A stretch of 64,000 bases of DNA from Solea solea (GCF_958295425.1 NC_081154.1:14293938-14357937); one strand, 5' to 3'; shown: positions 11,706 to 24,005, numbered from the stretch's first letter. Notes: generated from the letters alone by a model not told the origin. Translations and numbers: made by a program.

Positions 11706-13380
11706 CGATAATCGCTGATCTTGACTTAGCAGACTCCCACAGGTTTTGACTTTGAGTGAGTCTGACCTCTGAGTGTGAATGTGTCCGTGTGTGTATTTTG
11801 TGCACATGTGACATTTGGTCAGTTAATGATGCTAATTTTGAAAAAGGGTCTTTATGTGAGTTTTGGAGCAGCTACTGCATTTAGATATTTGTAGTAAATC
11901 ACACGAGTTCTACCTCTTTTCCTTCACTGTAACATCAGGTATTTTTACTGACTATGGGCTCATAATGAAATACAACTTGGGATTTTTGCACAAAGACATG
12001 GCAGCGTCACCTTTATTCGTAAAAATAAATTTAGAAGCTCACTTGAAGAGAGAGATTTTATATTCTCTTGTAGCCAAATGACAAAAAAGATTCTTTCTGC
12101 GCTGCCTTTGAATGCATCATCCTTCTTTATCTATTAAATTGTATTCAACTCTAAACTTACATTTGATACATTTCTTAAGAGTACATTGCATTGAAACCTT
12201 CGTGTGAAACAGACAATTATTTTCTCATGTCATGGTTTTGATTACATAATCCATGCATACCGATGTGGGCCATTGGTTACATAAATATTGTATATAGTAC
12301 AGTAATTCCACTCCAATTAGAACGAGTGCACCAAAGCTCTGTAGTTCAAGTTGTTCTTTATTATTAGATTAGACAAGCTACATTAGGGTAGCAAATGACT
12401 ATAACTGACAATCGTGTCCTGATAATTAGTTAGTACGGTTGACCTTTGTCACAGTACTTTCATCATGGTACACAAGTCGAACTTATATGTCACTGCCGTC
12501 GTTGTCTTTGCAGCCATTTCCCAAGAGTCTGTGCTATATTACCCCCCCCCCCACACACACACACACACACACACATACACACTCCCCACCACATCTCCCT
12601 CTTCATCTCATACTCTCCGTCACTCTTCCTCTCTTTGTCTGCTGTTGATCCGGCTCCCTCGACCCCTCCTTGGATGCTAAGAGGAAACAAACAAAATGGA
12701 GTGTGTGTCCCCGTGGCAGCCTGGTGATGAGGTATTGACACAGCAGCCTCTCACCCTGCTTTTTCACACGAAAAGAGATTATCCGAAGAGGAAGGAGGAG
12801 AGGAGCGCTCACTTCCCACCACCGCATTGGGATGACGCGGGGTGGAGCGGTGGTGGGGTCATCTGCTGAATGAAAAAGGGAGACTCGAGGGTCGCGCGGA
12901 AACATGCTGATGTTGAACACATGCTCATGCATATGCACACTTGAGTGCTTCAATCTGTATCCAAACATAAACAGTAGCGTGGGCCTGGCAACACGTACAT
13001 ATCAATTGTCCTTTGAACCAGTAAACACATACTGTGTGCGTTGTGTGACATGTGAATATATAGAGTAAATTGGCATGTAATTAGTTGCATGCGCGTGTTT
13101 TCACTTGAGGAACTGAATGTAGCTCAACAAATTGTAATAAATGACAAAAAAACAAACAAGACCTACAGAACTACAAACTGCGCATGGTTCTGCGCACTAA
13201 ACTCTGGTTTCTACATAGGTGTTAGGGCTGTCACTTTTCCCAAAAGTACATGTTCACGTATTATTTTACATGCTATTCCTTCAAAGATATTCCATTTTAA
13301 AGTTTGAATTTTGGATAAAAAGTGACAGCCCTGGAGGTAAAGGTCCACTATGTAACATATAGGAAGCTTTCTTGGCAGAA
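9061..13380. other. Intergenic, no gene seen
   Basis: Contains a pyrimidine-rich stretch (9430-9700) whose long frames are low-complexity Ser/Pro/Leu, a (TA)n run (10675-10706), (CA)n arrays at 11641-11702 and 12552-12582 (the latter after a C run), and AT-rich DNA. No recognisable coding exon or RNA gene. Confidence 0.7.
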
Positions 13381-13384
13381 TTTT

Positions 13385-13645
13385 AAGAATAATAATAAAC
13401 GTTATTTGTATAGCACCTTCAATACAAGGATTGCAGCTCAAAGTGCTTCAAATAAAATGAAAATGTAAGTATAAAGTCAAAAAGTAAAAACCCGGTTTTA
13501 ACTTTGAAATAAAACAAAAGCTGCAACAGTAAAATACTACACAGGGTGGAATACAATAGGAAAAAGCTCGAATCAAGAAGTTAAAACCCTGGTTTGACTT
13601 TACTAAAAACTAAAAATGTAAATAAAACACAACACAGGGTGGAAT
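13385..13645 (+). repeat. Dispersed interspersed repeat (internal duplication)
   Basis: Starts with the fish-typical motif of TTATTTGTATAGCACCTTC followed by AAAGTGCTTCAAATAA. It carries an internal imperfect duplication: AACCCGGTTTTAACTTT..ACACAGGGTGGAATACAA and AACCCTGGTTTGACTTT..ACACAGGGTGGAATAAAA. Similar short motifs occur near 41740-41790 and 46198-46265. Probably a retroposon tail; the class is not determined. Confidence 0.55.
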
Positions 13646-15104
13646 AAAAAGGAGCTAGTTGAAGGCGTGAGTAAAATGATACGTTTAAGTCCTCTTTTAA
13701 AAATATCTAGTGTCGGTACTAATGTCTGCACAGCTGTATAATTGTGTTAAAATGCAAACAAAAAAACCAAGAATGCTTCTTGTCACTTCAATTGTTGATC
13801 CGTTGCTTCGCATCACTCGCGTTTGTGTGTGGCACAAGTTGAGAAATGTTCCAAAACTTTCCAAGCAGCCAATCAAAGCAAGTCATGCAAATATACCAAC
13901 ACAGGTGCGAGACAATCAAATCACATTCAGCTCAAACACTGCACAGATTAAACAGAGAAGACGGTTGTCCCCTAAATGCTGACTGTTTTCTGCCGGGAAA
14001 GTGCACACAAGTGACGGCAGACACGGTGGACATCATCAACGTCGTCGTCCATCCGTTGCTGCGTATGTGTGAGTGCAGCATTAGCCTTTTGGAAAATGCC
14101 TTGTTTCTACAGACAGCGTGCGATTTGGTGTTTTGACGCAGACGCGTCCTACACAGAAAAAGAAGAAGAGCTTTGCACATCATGAGCCCAGTGCATTAAC
14201 CAAGGGAGAGGTCAAAGAGTTGTGAAAGAGGGATAAAATCCATTTTGGTAAGTGAAGGCCACATGCTGGGGAAAGAGGAGTCCTCTGTTTGCTGCATTCT
14301 CGTCGAAAGATGTCGCTAATTCTCACACCGTAGCCTTTTGAAAATGAGAAATATTGTTCGATAGATATTGTTTAAAAAGAGAGGCTCTGAAATGACATAA
14401 ACTTATAAAAAAGAGTAGCTTATGTTGTGTATTAACTGTGCAACAGTGTCGCTCGTTCATTGTTTGAATAACTTTGAAATGCATGTTTGTTGCACAGATA
14501 AACAGGAAATGCCTTTTTTGATTCGCAGTTGTGGTCGGTGTGTATGTGATGTGCACACAATGTAAATGTAAAATGCCACATGACTTGTCCCTTAACCTGT
14601 CGTGTGATGAAGACAGGGAGGCGCCGCTGCAGCCACACCAGTTAGTTTCAAGAGTGACACGGCTTGAAAAGTGAAACCCAGTCAGCAAATGGGCAGCCAT
14701 CACAGTCAAACATCAGAGCGAATGAGGAAGTGCATCTGTATCAACCAGGATGAATAAATCAACACTTTCCCCTGAATTAATCTCTCTCAAGTTGAAATTC
14801 TATTACAGATGAGCTTGGACATCTCCATGGTAACAGGAATTCCACTGCCATTCCCAAGTGGATTCACTAGCAGCATGTACGGACTGACAGTGTGACGTGC
14901 CGTGCACACTGCATATGTGCTGCTGTACACCTGCACAAAACACAACACTGAATGCATCACATTAACACACACACACACAATTGTTCAAGACATTTGAGCG
15001 ATTTAAAGATGAAAAACAGAACATCCCATCATTTTCTTTTCAAAATCGAATAAATAGATGTTGCAGTGAGTGACAGGTCAAGATTTGAGCAGTCAAGTTG
15101 CCTA

Positions 15105-15142
15105 TCCCCCCCCCCCCCACACACACACACACACACACACAC
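15105..15142. repeat. C13 run followed by (AC)n
   Basis: Thirteen C residues (15106-15118) pass directly into an AC dinucleotide array. Confidence 0.9.
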
Positions 15143-15179
15143 TTTGACTTGAATCCATGTGGTCAGTGTAAACAAAGCG

Positions 15180-15390
15180 TTTTCCCTAACCTTAACTATA
15201 ACCAGTTAATATCTAACCCTAACTTTAACTAACCACTTTTAAAAGCTTAGGTTCGTCAGAAATGAGATTCTGCATCATTAGGACCAGGTTTTGGTCTCCA
15301 TGAGGACCACTGGTCTGGACAAGGTCACTGCTGATGCCGGAAAAAGTCCTAAGGAGGTCAGAAATACAAGTTCACACACTGACACACAGT

Positions 15391-15425
<35 letters not shown>
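15180..15425 (+). repeat. Dispersed CA-linked repeat, copy B
   Basis: Telomere-like CCTAACCTTAACTATAACC and ATCTAACCCTAACTTTAAC, then GGACCAGGTTTTGGTCTCCA (15281-15300), then AAAGTCCTAAGGAGGTC, then (CA)n (15392-15424). The same order of parts is seen at 16380-16823 and 49676-49800. Confidence 0.7.
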
Positions 15426-15426
<1 letters not shown>

Positions 15427-15939
15427 CAGACACAAACACACGCGCACTACCAGCAGGCACACAAAGAAACAGTCCACTTTGAGTCTACTGTTTTCTTGGT
15501 CTTTCCAGCTGGCGGTGGCCAGACGCGGCAGAGTTGGAACAGCCAGAGTCGCAGTGCCAGGGGGAATGGAGCGCCACATGGCACATTCATGGCAGGGCCA
15601 GCTAAGGGGGAGGGAGACAGTGAAGGTTTGTGTGTATATTTGTGTGTGTACATGTGTGAGTGGGTGTGTGTCTTGGACAGGGGTGTGGTGGAGGGGTGCA
15701 TTTGCATCTTAAATTCCACAACATCTGTTCGATAGGCAGCACCATACAGTATATAGCACCGAGGCTGGTGTGTTTACAGGCAGACTCTATAAATGGGGGT
15801 TGGTGCGTGTGCATTTATGTGCATGTGTGCGAGCATGTGTGCCGTCTGTGCATGCTTAGGTGATGTAGAAGAGGGGGTGACGACGAGGTGGTGGTGGTGG
15901 CGGCGGCGGGATGATGTGAGGGATGCATGATGCTGAGGC

Positions 15940-16110
15940 TAAGTTTCAATTTTTCTACCCTTGGCTCAGCAGCTTTCATTTGCAAATGAAATACAGCTTT
16001 GGTCAAGATAGCACAAAAAAAATCAAATGAGAGCTATTAAATTCCCCTCACATATGGCCATTTTGCTGGAGGCTGATTTATAGCGTCTGACGTGAGGATC
16101 ACAATTTGTA
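15940..16110. promoter_or_regulatory. Candidate conserved non-coding element
   Basis: Non-repetitive, complex sequence between microsatellites. It holds a perfect 18-bp palindrome TTTCATTTGCAAATGAAA (15974-15991, octamer/POU-like), a CATATGG E-box (16051-16057) and TGACGTGAGG near 16088. An enhancer role for neurod2 is inference. Confidence 0.35.
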
Positions 16111-16374
16111 GTTCATCACAACAACTGGGTTACGAGTAATTCCAGCATCATCTTCGTACAGTCTTGATGCCTGTGAACTAGCTGTGTACTGGCGCGTGGG
16201 GAGTCATCACTCTCTTTTACAACGGTCCACAGACAGACACTGAGTGGGAGTGAAGCACTGGGGCAAAGGCTTCTCACCTCACTGAATGAGAAACTTGTGT
16301 CTAAGTATGGCTCTTCCTTCGCACTTGCAATCACACACACTCAGCTTTGTACAGCTATCTCAGTGAGGACGCCC

Positions 16375-16824
16375 ATAGACATATTGCATTCTCTGTAGCC
16401 TCTTACCCTAACCTGACTATTACAACTGATCCCAACCTTTATCCTTACCCTGACATAAATCAAACCCTAAAACCAGGTCTTATACCAAATACAGCCAACT
16501 TCTTCTCACTTAGGATGGTTTGTGAGTTTGCACTGCTATTCCTTTTAGAACTGTGCATCGAATTCCTTTCATTTGGACACCCGAGACGAAGCCTAATAAT
16601 CCCCAACCTTAGCCATAGCAAGTTAACGCCTAACCCAAACCTTAAACTAACCACGATTCACATCATACTCCTAACCAGAGCCTAAGAAATTAGGTTCTGT
16701 CTCATTAGGACCAGGCTTTGTTCTCCATGAGGACTACGGGCCCTTACAAGGTTCGTGTTTATACCACAAAAGTTAATAAAGAGGTAACGAGAACTAGCAC
16801 ACACACACACACACACACACACAG
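16375..16824 (+). repeat. Dispersed CA-linked repeat, copy C
   Basis: Telomere-like CTTACCCTAACCTGACT parts, the GGACCAGGCTTTGTTCTCCA core (16708-16727), an 'aaagaggtaacgagaacta' segment and a terminal (CA)n (16798-16823), in the same order as copy B. Confidence 0.7.
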
Positions 16825-17965
16825 GCGCAGCTCGTACGAACATGCAAAAAAAACACACTCACACACTCAGCTATAGCCCCCTTCCTCGTCATCCCTGCTG
16901 GCACTTTGGGGAGCAGTCCCCCTCCCCTCCCACCCCCATTTATCTGCCCCCACTCCACACACACACACACACACACCCCCCCACCCGTGGCAGCCGACGT
17001 CCCTCGCAGCGTGGCGTACCATCTGTTGCCCCCCACCTCCCCCCCACACACGCACACACACGCACACCAATCACCCCCGCCCGCTCCCCCAACACATCCC
17101 ACTCTTCCTTTCCCCCAGAAAAAAAACCATCCACTGCCTTCCTTCCCCAGTCTTATACCCATTCAACTCATCTCCTCTCTGGGCATCACACAAGATTCAC
17201 ATGCACACTTTTTTTGTTTTGTTTTTTTTTCAAAAATGTAATTACACGTTTCCAAACGACGCCGTGGTGTCCTTTGTTCTCAACAGTTCACCATTGCACG
17301 ACTGCAGGAAGCTGACAGCACGCTCACACGGAAGTGCGGCCATCAGTATCGCCGTGCAACGCGACACTACGCGCAAACTGTACGGATGAAGTTGTAGAGC
17401 AGCAGAGAACACATAGGGTCTGCTGATTTGCTGATTGCTTTCATGAATGTTTAATCTGAGAGGCTCTAATAGGGATGTAGTCTCTAAAACCTCCTCCAAC
17501 ACCTCCAGGCTAAACGTGAACCCATGCCAAAAGCCTAATTAAATGTTTTTTAAACCTTTCCCCTTGGAGAGGACACAGAGTACATTCACACCAAAGTGAT
17601 CGAGAGGTGACGATATAGTATACTGCAAGACTGGATCCACCTATACAATGTCATAAAGACAGCTTGTGGTACTCTTAAGTGTGATTACGGTGAATATTGA
17701 TGTTTATTTCTCCCCTAGCAACATGCACAAAACATGAGCGCCACTGACTATATTTCTAAAAATAAAAAAAAACACCAGAGACAAAATCAAGTAACTTTCA
17801 ATTTCATTTTTTTTATTTTGAAGGATGCAAACTATCCTCAAACTGTACAAAAAAAGGTGAAAACAAGCTCTTTCAATAGTCAATAACTGTAGTCATTTGC
17901 TTATTAAAATTAATGAAAACATCACTCCACATCAAACTTTTAAAATAATCTGATGTATAACAATG
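16825..17965. other. Intergenic, C/CA-rich then AT-rich
   Basis: 16900-17160 is strongly C-rich (CCCCCACC, CACACA). The Pro/His/Thr frames there are composition artefacts. The remainder shows nothing recognisable. Confidence 0.6.
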
Positions 17966-18262
17966 TAGAGCTGCAACTAATGATTAGTTTCATAATCGAT
18001 TCATCTGTCGATTATTTTCTCGATTAATCGTTTGGTCCATAAAATGTCAGAAAACCTTAAAAAATGTTGATCGGCATTCGTCAAACCTGGAAATGTTAAT
18101 GATTTCTTTGTTATCCAGAGCAAAGAAATGAAGAAAATACTCACATTTAAGAAGCTTAAACAATCAGAAATCTTGTTTTAATCATGAAAAAAGCTTTTGA
18201 ACCGATCGATTATCAAAATAGTTGTCGATTAATTTAGTAATCGATTAATTGTTGCAGCTCTA
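17966..18262. mobile_element. hAT-like MITE, copy 1
   Basis: About 297 bp with 12-bp perfect terminal inverted repeats (TAGAGCTGCAAC / GTTGCAGCTCTA). It is flanked by a perfect 8-bp target-site duplication TAACAATG (17958-17965 and 18263-18270). The subterminal regions are rich in ATCGATTA. The 8-bp duplication and TAG-start termini fit non-autonomous hAT elements. No transposase frame. Confidence 0.85.
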
Positions 18263-18992
18263 TAACAATGTCCTCCTACCATTTCAAATGTGCATTTGCA
18301 ATCCTAACATTTATAGTGAGGAATTCAAACTTGGAATCATCATTTTGGAAAAACAGCTTTTACGGGATTTTATTTGCCATCAACCTTAAAAATAGATGTT
18401 CAAAACTTGAAATGCGTCCACTGATATTGAGTCCTGCCATTTTCATACAGTCATGTTGTGCACGGTGTGCCAGGAAAACAGAAAGGCAGAAGATGTTGGC
18501 AATCAAGCTCTGGGTCATTCCAGTTGATTAAAGCAACAAATTCAAATTTATACGCTGCATTTGCCAAATTATAAAGTGGAGTGACTCCTGACCTGAGTGA
18601 CCAGTGTTTCTGACATGTGCTTTGAACAGACATGTGGCAAAGGGAATGCACTGGAATTTCAAAATACTGTGTTAAAGTTTCATAATGAATCTGTCACTTT
18701 ATCTGACCAGTCAATACTGACTGGACGCTTTATGATGATGATGATTGTAGGCTACACACTAGAAAGGCTATGTATGTAGTTTCCTGGGTGCAAATGACAT
18801 TAGAGCTTGATTTTTTTTTTAATTTACCGTAACAACAATACAAATCTTGGGAAACACCAAGCGCGTGCCGTGTTCTGGCAATAAATAATCAAATCAAAAA
18901 TACAGTTAAGACTGTCAGAAAATATTGGCTAGTGGCACCTTCAGTCTAAAAATAATAGTGATAGTCCTCATAAGCTCATCTGATGAGCCCCT

Positions 18993-18998
<6 letters not shown>

Positions 18999-19028
<30 letters not shown>
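18999..19028. repeat. (GT)n microsatellite
   Basis: Fifteen GT units followed by GGGTGGGGG. Confidence 0.9.
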
Positions 19029-19034
<6 letters not shown>

Positions 19035-19228
19035 GGACAAGTGTGGACAGCAGAACATTTCTAAATAGAAGAAGATGGATAGACAGTGAAAGGCCCACTG
19101 CTGTTTGTCCATTCATCTCAGGTGTACATGGAAGATCTCAACAATGACAGCTCATCCATCAGCCACAGGGGCACTACCAAACTTCCTGGAACAGAACCAA
19201 AAAGCCATCTCTATCCATCATGCTTCAC

Positions 19229-19336
19229 TTTCTCTTCTCTTCTCTTCTCTTCTCTTCTCTTCTCTTCGCTTCTCTTCTCTTCTCTTCTCTTCTCTTCTCT
19301 TCTCTTCTCTTCTCTTCTCTTCTCTTCTCTTCTCTC
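19229..19336. repeat. (TTCTC)n pentanucleotide repeat
   Basis: About 21 TTCTC units with a single C-to-G variant near 19268. A pure polypyrimidine/polypurine strand bias makes it a possible triplex former. Overlapping Ser/Leu/Phe frames are translations of the repeat. Confidence 0.95.
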
Positions 19337-19344
19337 AGGATCAG

Positions 19345-19500
19345 TAGTCCTCATGGAGACCAAAACCGTGTCCTAATGAGGCAGGAACTCATTTCTGAGG
19401 AACTGGTTGTGTTTGAGGCTAGGTTATTGTTAGGGTTAGGTATTAACTGGTTGTGGTTACGGTTAGGGATAACACTTTGGTTCGGCTGTCCAAATGAATG
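19345..19500 (-). repeat. Dispersed CA-linked repeat, copy D (inverted)
   Basis: GGAGACCAAAACC..TCCTAATGAGGCAG is the reverse complement of the shared core, followed by telomere-like GTTAGGGTTAGGTATTAAC and GGTTAGGGATAAC. Confidence 0.7.
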
Positions 19501-19559
19501 AAATTCAATACAGTGTCCATGAAATAATTGTTGTGCAAACACTGTGTGTGTATGTGTTC

Positions 19560-20215
19560 CAGCAATTGCTCATGTTGTGTCTTCCTCGTGGGGACAAGAT
19601 AGCCTCATAGCATAAATGATTCGATTTTAAGGAGAAGACATGTTGTGTGATTGGGATGACGTTAGGGTTAGGTCAGTAGTAGTTAAGGTTCGAGTGAGTC
19701 TCCAGGAAATGAATGTAAGTCTGTGTAATGTCCTCTAAAGTCATAGAAACTAGTTGGTGTGTGTGTGTGTGTGTGTATGTGTGTGTGTGTGTGTTCTTGT
19801 ATGATGTGTATCTTCGTGAGGACCACAGGAAGTGAGGACATTCTGGGAAAGTGAGGACATTTTGTCTGGTCTTCACAGTTTTAAAAGGCTTTTTGTTGGG
19901 GGTAAGACCTGGCTTTAGGGTTGGAGTTAGAATTTGGTTTAGGTTAGGTTTGGGTTAAGGGTTAGGCAGAGTGTGTGTGTGCATGTGTTTGTATCTTTAT
20001 GAGGTCCAAAAAAAACTACAAGCCTGTCTTAGAGGACATTTTGACCTTCGGGGGACATTTTGTCTGGACAAGGCTTTTTCAGGGTTAAGACCTGGCTTAG
20101 AGTTAGGTTTATGTAAGGCTTATAGGTTAAGGGTTAGGGGGTTAGGCGCATAGTTGTGATGGTTAAGGTAAGGTTAAGGGGCTACGGAATTCATTATGTC
20201 TATGATGTGTCCTCA
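19560..20215 (+). repeat. Two further GAGGACATT / GGTTAGGG-type repeat segments with (GT)n
   Basis: Repeated AGTGAGGACATT..TTTTGTCTGG..AAGACCTGGCTT..TTAGGGTTAGG modules (19815-19965 and 20030-20130) are separated by (GT)n runs at 19755-19795 and ~19973-19990. They are related in composition to the CA-linked family but with a different core. Confidence 0.55.
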
Positions 20216-20255
20216 GTAAGGGATGACAGCAAGTTTGTCTGCGTGTGTATGAGGG

Positions 20256-20264
20256 TATGTGTGT

Positions 20265-20297
<33 letters not shown>

Positions 20298-20299
20298 CC
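20256..20299. repeat. (GT)n microsatellite
   Basis: About twenty GT units with one GA interruption. Confidence 0.9.
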
Positions 20300-20484
20300 C
20301 ACTCTCTGGTAGACGGGAGAAAAATAAAGTGGTGACCCAGGGGAAAAGCAAAATAAAAAAAAGTTTAGATCAAAAGGGTGAAGGAGTGAAACAAAAAGGA
20401 GAATGACAATGAGAAGTATGTGACCAACGTGTATGGGTGTATGAGACAGGGAGCGAGCGAGAGCAAGGTAAGCAGCGACACAGC

Positions 20485-20720
20485 AGCTGTCGACCTAATT
20501 CCTTCTTAACGCAGTGCTTGTGCTCTGATTAAGAAAGCGATCTGGCCTTTAATTTCCTCCTGACACCGGCTAATGCTCTGTATCTCAATCGCCTTTCCGA
20601 GCTCTTCCCTGTCCTCTGTTTGTGTGGCGACTGTCTCACCACTTGCATCAATGGCTGACCTACGAGAAGCAAGAGAAGCGTCACAAATCCTAGGCTTTAC
20701 AGAAATCCAAAAATTGCTCA
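20485..20720. promoter_or_regulatory. Candidate conserved non-coding block
   Basis: Non-repetitive sequence with CAGCTG (20485 region), TCTGATTAAG and TTTAATTTCC homeodomain-like sites. It stands out from the adjacent microsatellites by complexity only. Function is unknown. Confidence 0.25.
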
Positions 20721-20779
20721 TTCTCATGGTCTGTCACGTTTGGCCATTTTCTGACTTGAACTTTGTGAGATTAGCTTTA

Positions 20780-21060
20780 TTCTCGGCTTAGACTTTGGTT
20801 ATTTTGTGGTTTTGTTTTATTCTCTCATGGTACTTTTCCTGCTTTAGCTGGTTATTTTCTTGCGTGACCTTTTCTTTTTTCCTGTTAACCATTTCTGTGA
20901 TTATCTGCCCCGCCCTGATGTGTTTCACATGTGTCCAATCGTCTACGCCTTCTTCATGTATTCAGCGCTCCAACTCTTATTTGTCAGCTTGTTTGCTTTT
21001 CTCTCGTGTATTTTACTCTCTTGTGTTTCTGGCTGGTTTTGGATTTTACTAATATATTAA
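20780..21060 (+). repeat. Possible LTR/retroelement remnant
   Basis: T-rich sequence containing CTGATGTGTTTCACATGTGT followed by CCAATCGTC..TTCATGTATTCAGC..TTTGTCAG. This resembles a motif I associate with fish retroelement termini. No protein or paired LTR is visible, so the call is weak. Confidence 0.3.
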
Positions 21061-21387
21061 TGGGCCCATACACACAATAATTAGTTTCTTTTATCCACAC
21101 AGAACCAGTATTTTGGGAACCATGACTCTATTTTTGGAAAAACAGGTCCCTGTGTGAAAAACAAAACCTTAAAACACCACCCTTGCACCAATGGGCAACT
21201 TTCCCACTTGTCTGACCTAACCTTTAACCCTGCTGGCTTTATACACCCTCCACGTTTTCTTCTCTGTTTTTGGTGAATTTCTGTGGCACCATTACAGCGC
21301 CACATACAGGCCTCGCATATACACTACAGCGTTCAGAGTCCTTTTGTGTGTATGAAGACATTCCTTGGAAAAAACTTTAAAACATGT

Positions 21388-21472
<85 letters not shown>

Positions 21473-21473
21473 T
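21388..21473. repeat. (GATA)n tetranucleotide repeat
   Basis: About 21 uninterrupted TAGA/GATA units, flanked by a T run. Confidence 0.97.
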
Positions 21474-21474
21474 T

Positions 21475-23330
21475 TTTTAAGATTGGGTAGATTGGGGAGT
21501 GTATTGACACTGTGGGAAATAAAGCAGCATTGGCGGACGTTTGTTCTCTCTGAGTGCTTTCTCTAGTTCATTACTTGTGCGCATCAATTTGACCTTTTTC
21601 ACAAACAAAAACCAGCAAAGAATTATATATATAGATCCTCCTATAACACTCCTAAAGAACATTTGCATACTACCCCCAATAATGTCTCTTAATGCCCTCA
21701 CCCACACACATGCACTAACATCCACCCACCCACACCCACCCATCACACACACACACACATCGTTAGACCCAGGTCTGTTGCTATGACATAACAGTAAGTA
21801 ATGTCAGTTATCTTCCTCAGGGTCCCTTTATCTGCGCTCCTCATTATGCATATAGACTAATGGCATCCAGAGAGTAGAAATCTGTCTCATTAATACAGGG
21901 AGCAAAACGTCAAGGTTTTTTTGGTTCTTTTACTTTGACACGGGACAGTTTTATCCCTCATCTAACATTTTAAGTAGCGCCTGAGACCGAAGAAGAAAGT
22001 TGAAGTGTCTCAAAGCGAGACACTAATGAGTTAAATAAGTTTCTCACTTTATGTTCCTGCATATATTTGCATCCTAAAATGACTGCAAAGGACAGCAGAC
22101 AAAAAAAAAGTTCCCAGAACTTTGCATGCTCCAAAAGAAGCATCAGGTCGTGCTTTAATCTTACCTGATTCTCTTCACATTTGGTTGCATCATATCTCTG
22201 GTGTCGTGTAGCAAGAGCATTAGAGATTTTAGCAAATGCAAATAACGTGGTATGGCATTGTGCATCGCCCAAGCAAACCATATCAAGCTGATAAACACTA
22301 TGCATACGCAACCATGACAACACATTCAGAGAGTCCAAAGACATCCAAGTGCCCACAATAACATCCAAGCAAGTGATGGAAATAGGAGAGAAAATGGCAG
22401 CAAAACATGAACTAGTAAAACTTGATGATTGTTGCGTAATACGAATAACCAAACTGTCTGTAAATAACATTAAGGCTCAACCCTCCAGAGCTGGATTAGT
22501 CAGAAGAGGTGATATTATAATACCTTTTTCCTATTGTTTTCTTTTTAAATGAGTAGAATTAGGACTTTATGTTGTATATGCCAAGGATTAGGATACTGCA
22601 GACACAAATATGAGGCATACGATAAGCATGAGGTGTGTGTTTGGTACAAATGCACGCACATGCCATTCGGACCACCATGTGGAGTGTGTGCGTGTGAGTG
22701 AGGTGGCGTTGCTAGGAGCACCAGGTTGTGTGCAGACAGTGGTAACAGAGTAGAGACGGCAGCAGCAGCAGCCTGGCAGTGGAGAAGAAAGGAGTGGAGC
22801 AATGCCAAGAAGATTCCCCCAGAGAGACTGTAGGAAGGAGAGAAGGAGACAGACAGAGATGGAGGGGGCATGCTGATATGATCGTGTGTTTTCCACTGAT
22901 TGATACAAGAACAATTTACCACCACAAATATCTAATGGCTTATATTTCTCTGACTTGGACATAAGGCTAAGGAGGTCATTACAGAGCCAGATGAAAAAAA
23001 AGACACTTATTTCAGCTTTGTGGGAGAGGATATTATGGCATGGATGCAAGAAAATGGTGATGATGGAACAGCAGGAGGGGGAAGATGGCTACAAGGTTGA
23101 CTGGAGGGATGAGGAAGAGAAGGAGGGAGAGTGAGACAATCTGTTGTGGCTCATGTTTGCCGTCTCTCCTCATGTCACCCATCTATCAGATAAACTGTTT
23201 GCTGAAGTCCAACCAGCCCACGTCACTTCCTCACCTCTGCATGTCACCCCGCTGCGCCTCTCCCTTGTTTTCTATTTGCTGTCTCCATTTCCAATTTCTC
23301 CCTTCACTCTTCCCCCCGTGCTCTTCCTTC
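21475..23330. other. Intergenic, no gene seen
   Basis: The longest frame (minus strand, about 22470 to 21970, 166 codons) has no recognisable family, no splice context and no compositional sign of coding. I treat it as chance. 22670-22900 has purine-rich stretches. Confidence 0.6.
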
Positions 23331-23339
23331 CCTTGTTTT

Positions 23340-23530
23340 GTCTTTAAATGGGGAGTCGTGTGAACAGGCTATGCAAATGAGATGGTTATTACCCCACTGC
23401 TCATCAAGCCGCGCAGAAGAGACATTAATAGGCTGATGAATATGCATGTGAATTTGTTAATTAAGTTAATTATTCTGCTGAAAATGCATTCGTCTTCCAA
23501 GGACATCTTCCCCAGGATTTCAACCTGCTC
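23340..23530. promoter_or_regulatory. Candidate homeodomain/POU-rich enhancer
   Basis: High-complexity AT-rich block with octamer-like ATGCAAAT (23371-23378), TATGCATGTG, and TTAATTAAGTTAATTA (23457-23472). It ends at a (GA)n array. Its clustering of POU/homeobox sites resembles deeply conserved neural enhancers; conservation could not be tested. Confidence 0.4.
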
Positions 23531-23564
23531 CACTCATTAGTCATGCGATATTTCATACACGGAG

Positions 23565-23565
23565 T

Positions 23566-23596
<31 letters not shown>

Positions 23597-23613
23597 GGGG
23601 AGAGAGAGCGAGA
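23565..23613. repeat. (GA)n microsatellite
   Basis: GA dinucleotides with AAAGAG, GGGGGA and GAGCGA interruptions. Confidence 0.9.
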
Positions 23614-23869
23614 GATAGTGGGAGGGAGAATGGGGGGAATGCTGTTTTTGGAAAGTGGGTGCTATGAACAGTTGGGGTTGTAAAAGAATGGGGTAAAAAT
23701 AATGTAGCTTAATGTCATCAGTGCTCACAATGGGATGCACAGTAATAACAGCAAACCCCATCCTGGTTTCTAGATATGGCACATTATCCCCCCCAAAAAA
23801 AGTCCACGCTGGAGTTGATAATTTTCGAGTTTTCAGCATCTTTTTGTGGTTGCCTCTACCTCGCTGGTT

Positions 23870-24005
23870 ACTTCTCCCTAATTGCTTATTAAAACCCTCT
23901 TAAATGAACTTTTTGTGCCAACTTTCCAACACATTAATTAATTGTTGTAGCCAATTAAGTGCCGTTGTGCAAATGAGCCTCATCACAAATGGTCCTATAG
24001 GGCCG
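23870..24005. promoter_or_regulatory. Second candidate homeodomain-rich element
   Basis: Contains CTAATTGC, ACATTAATTAATTGTTG, CCAATTAAGTG and GTGCAAATGAG within about 110 bases. The spacing and composition are like the block at 23340-23530. Confidence 0.35.

Noticed and set aside
16794..17315. Long Pro/Thr/His and Cys/Val/Gly frames on both strands
   Set aside because: They arise from C-rich and CA-rich simple sequence.
21388..21473. GATA array as a sex-linked marker (Bkm-type)
   Set aside because: GATA arrays are widespread on autosomes; the sequence gives no sex linkage.
21970..22470. 166-codon minus-strand frame
   Set aside because: No recognisable domain, no conserved motif, and surroundings are intergenic AT-rich DNA; chance frame.
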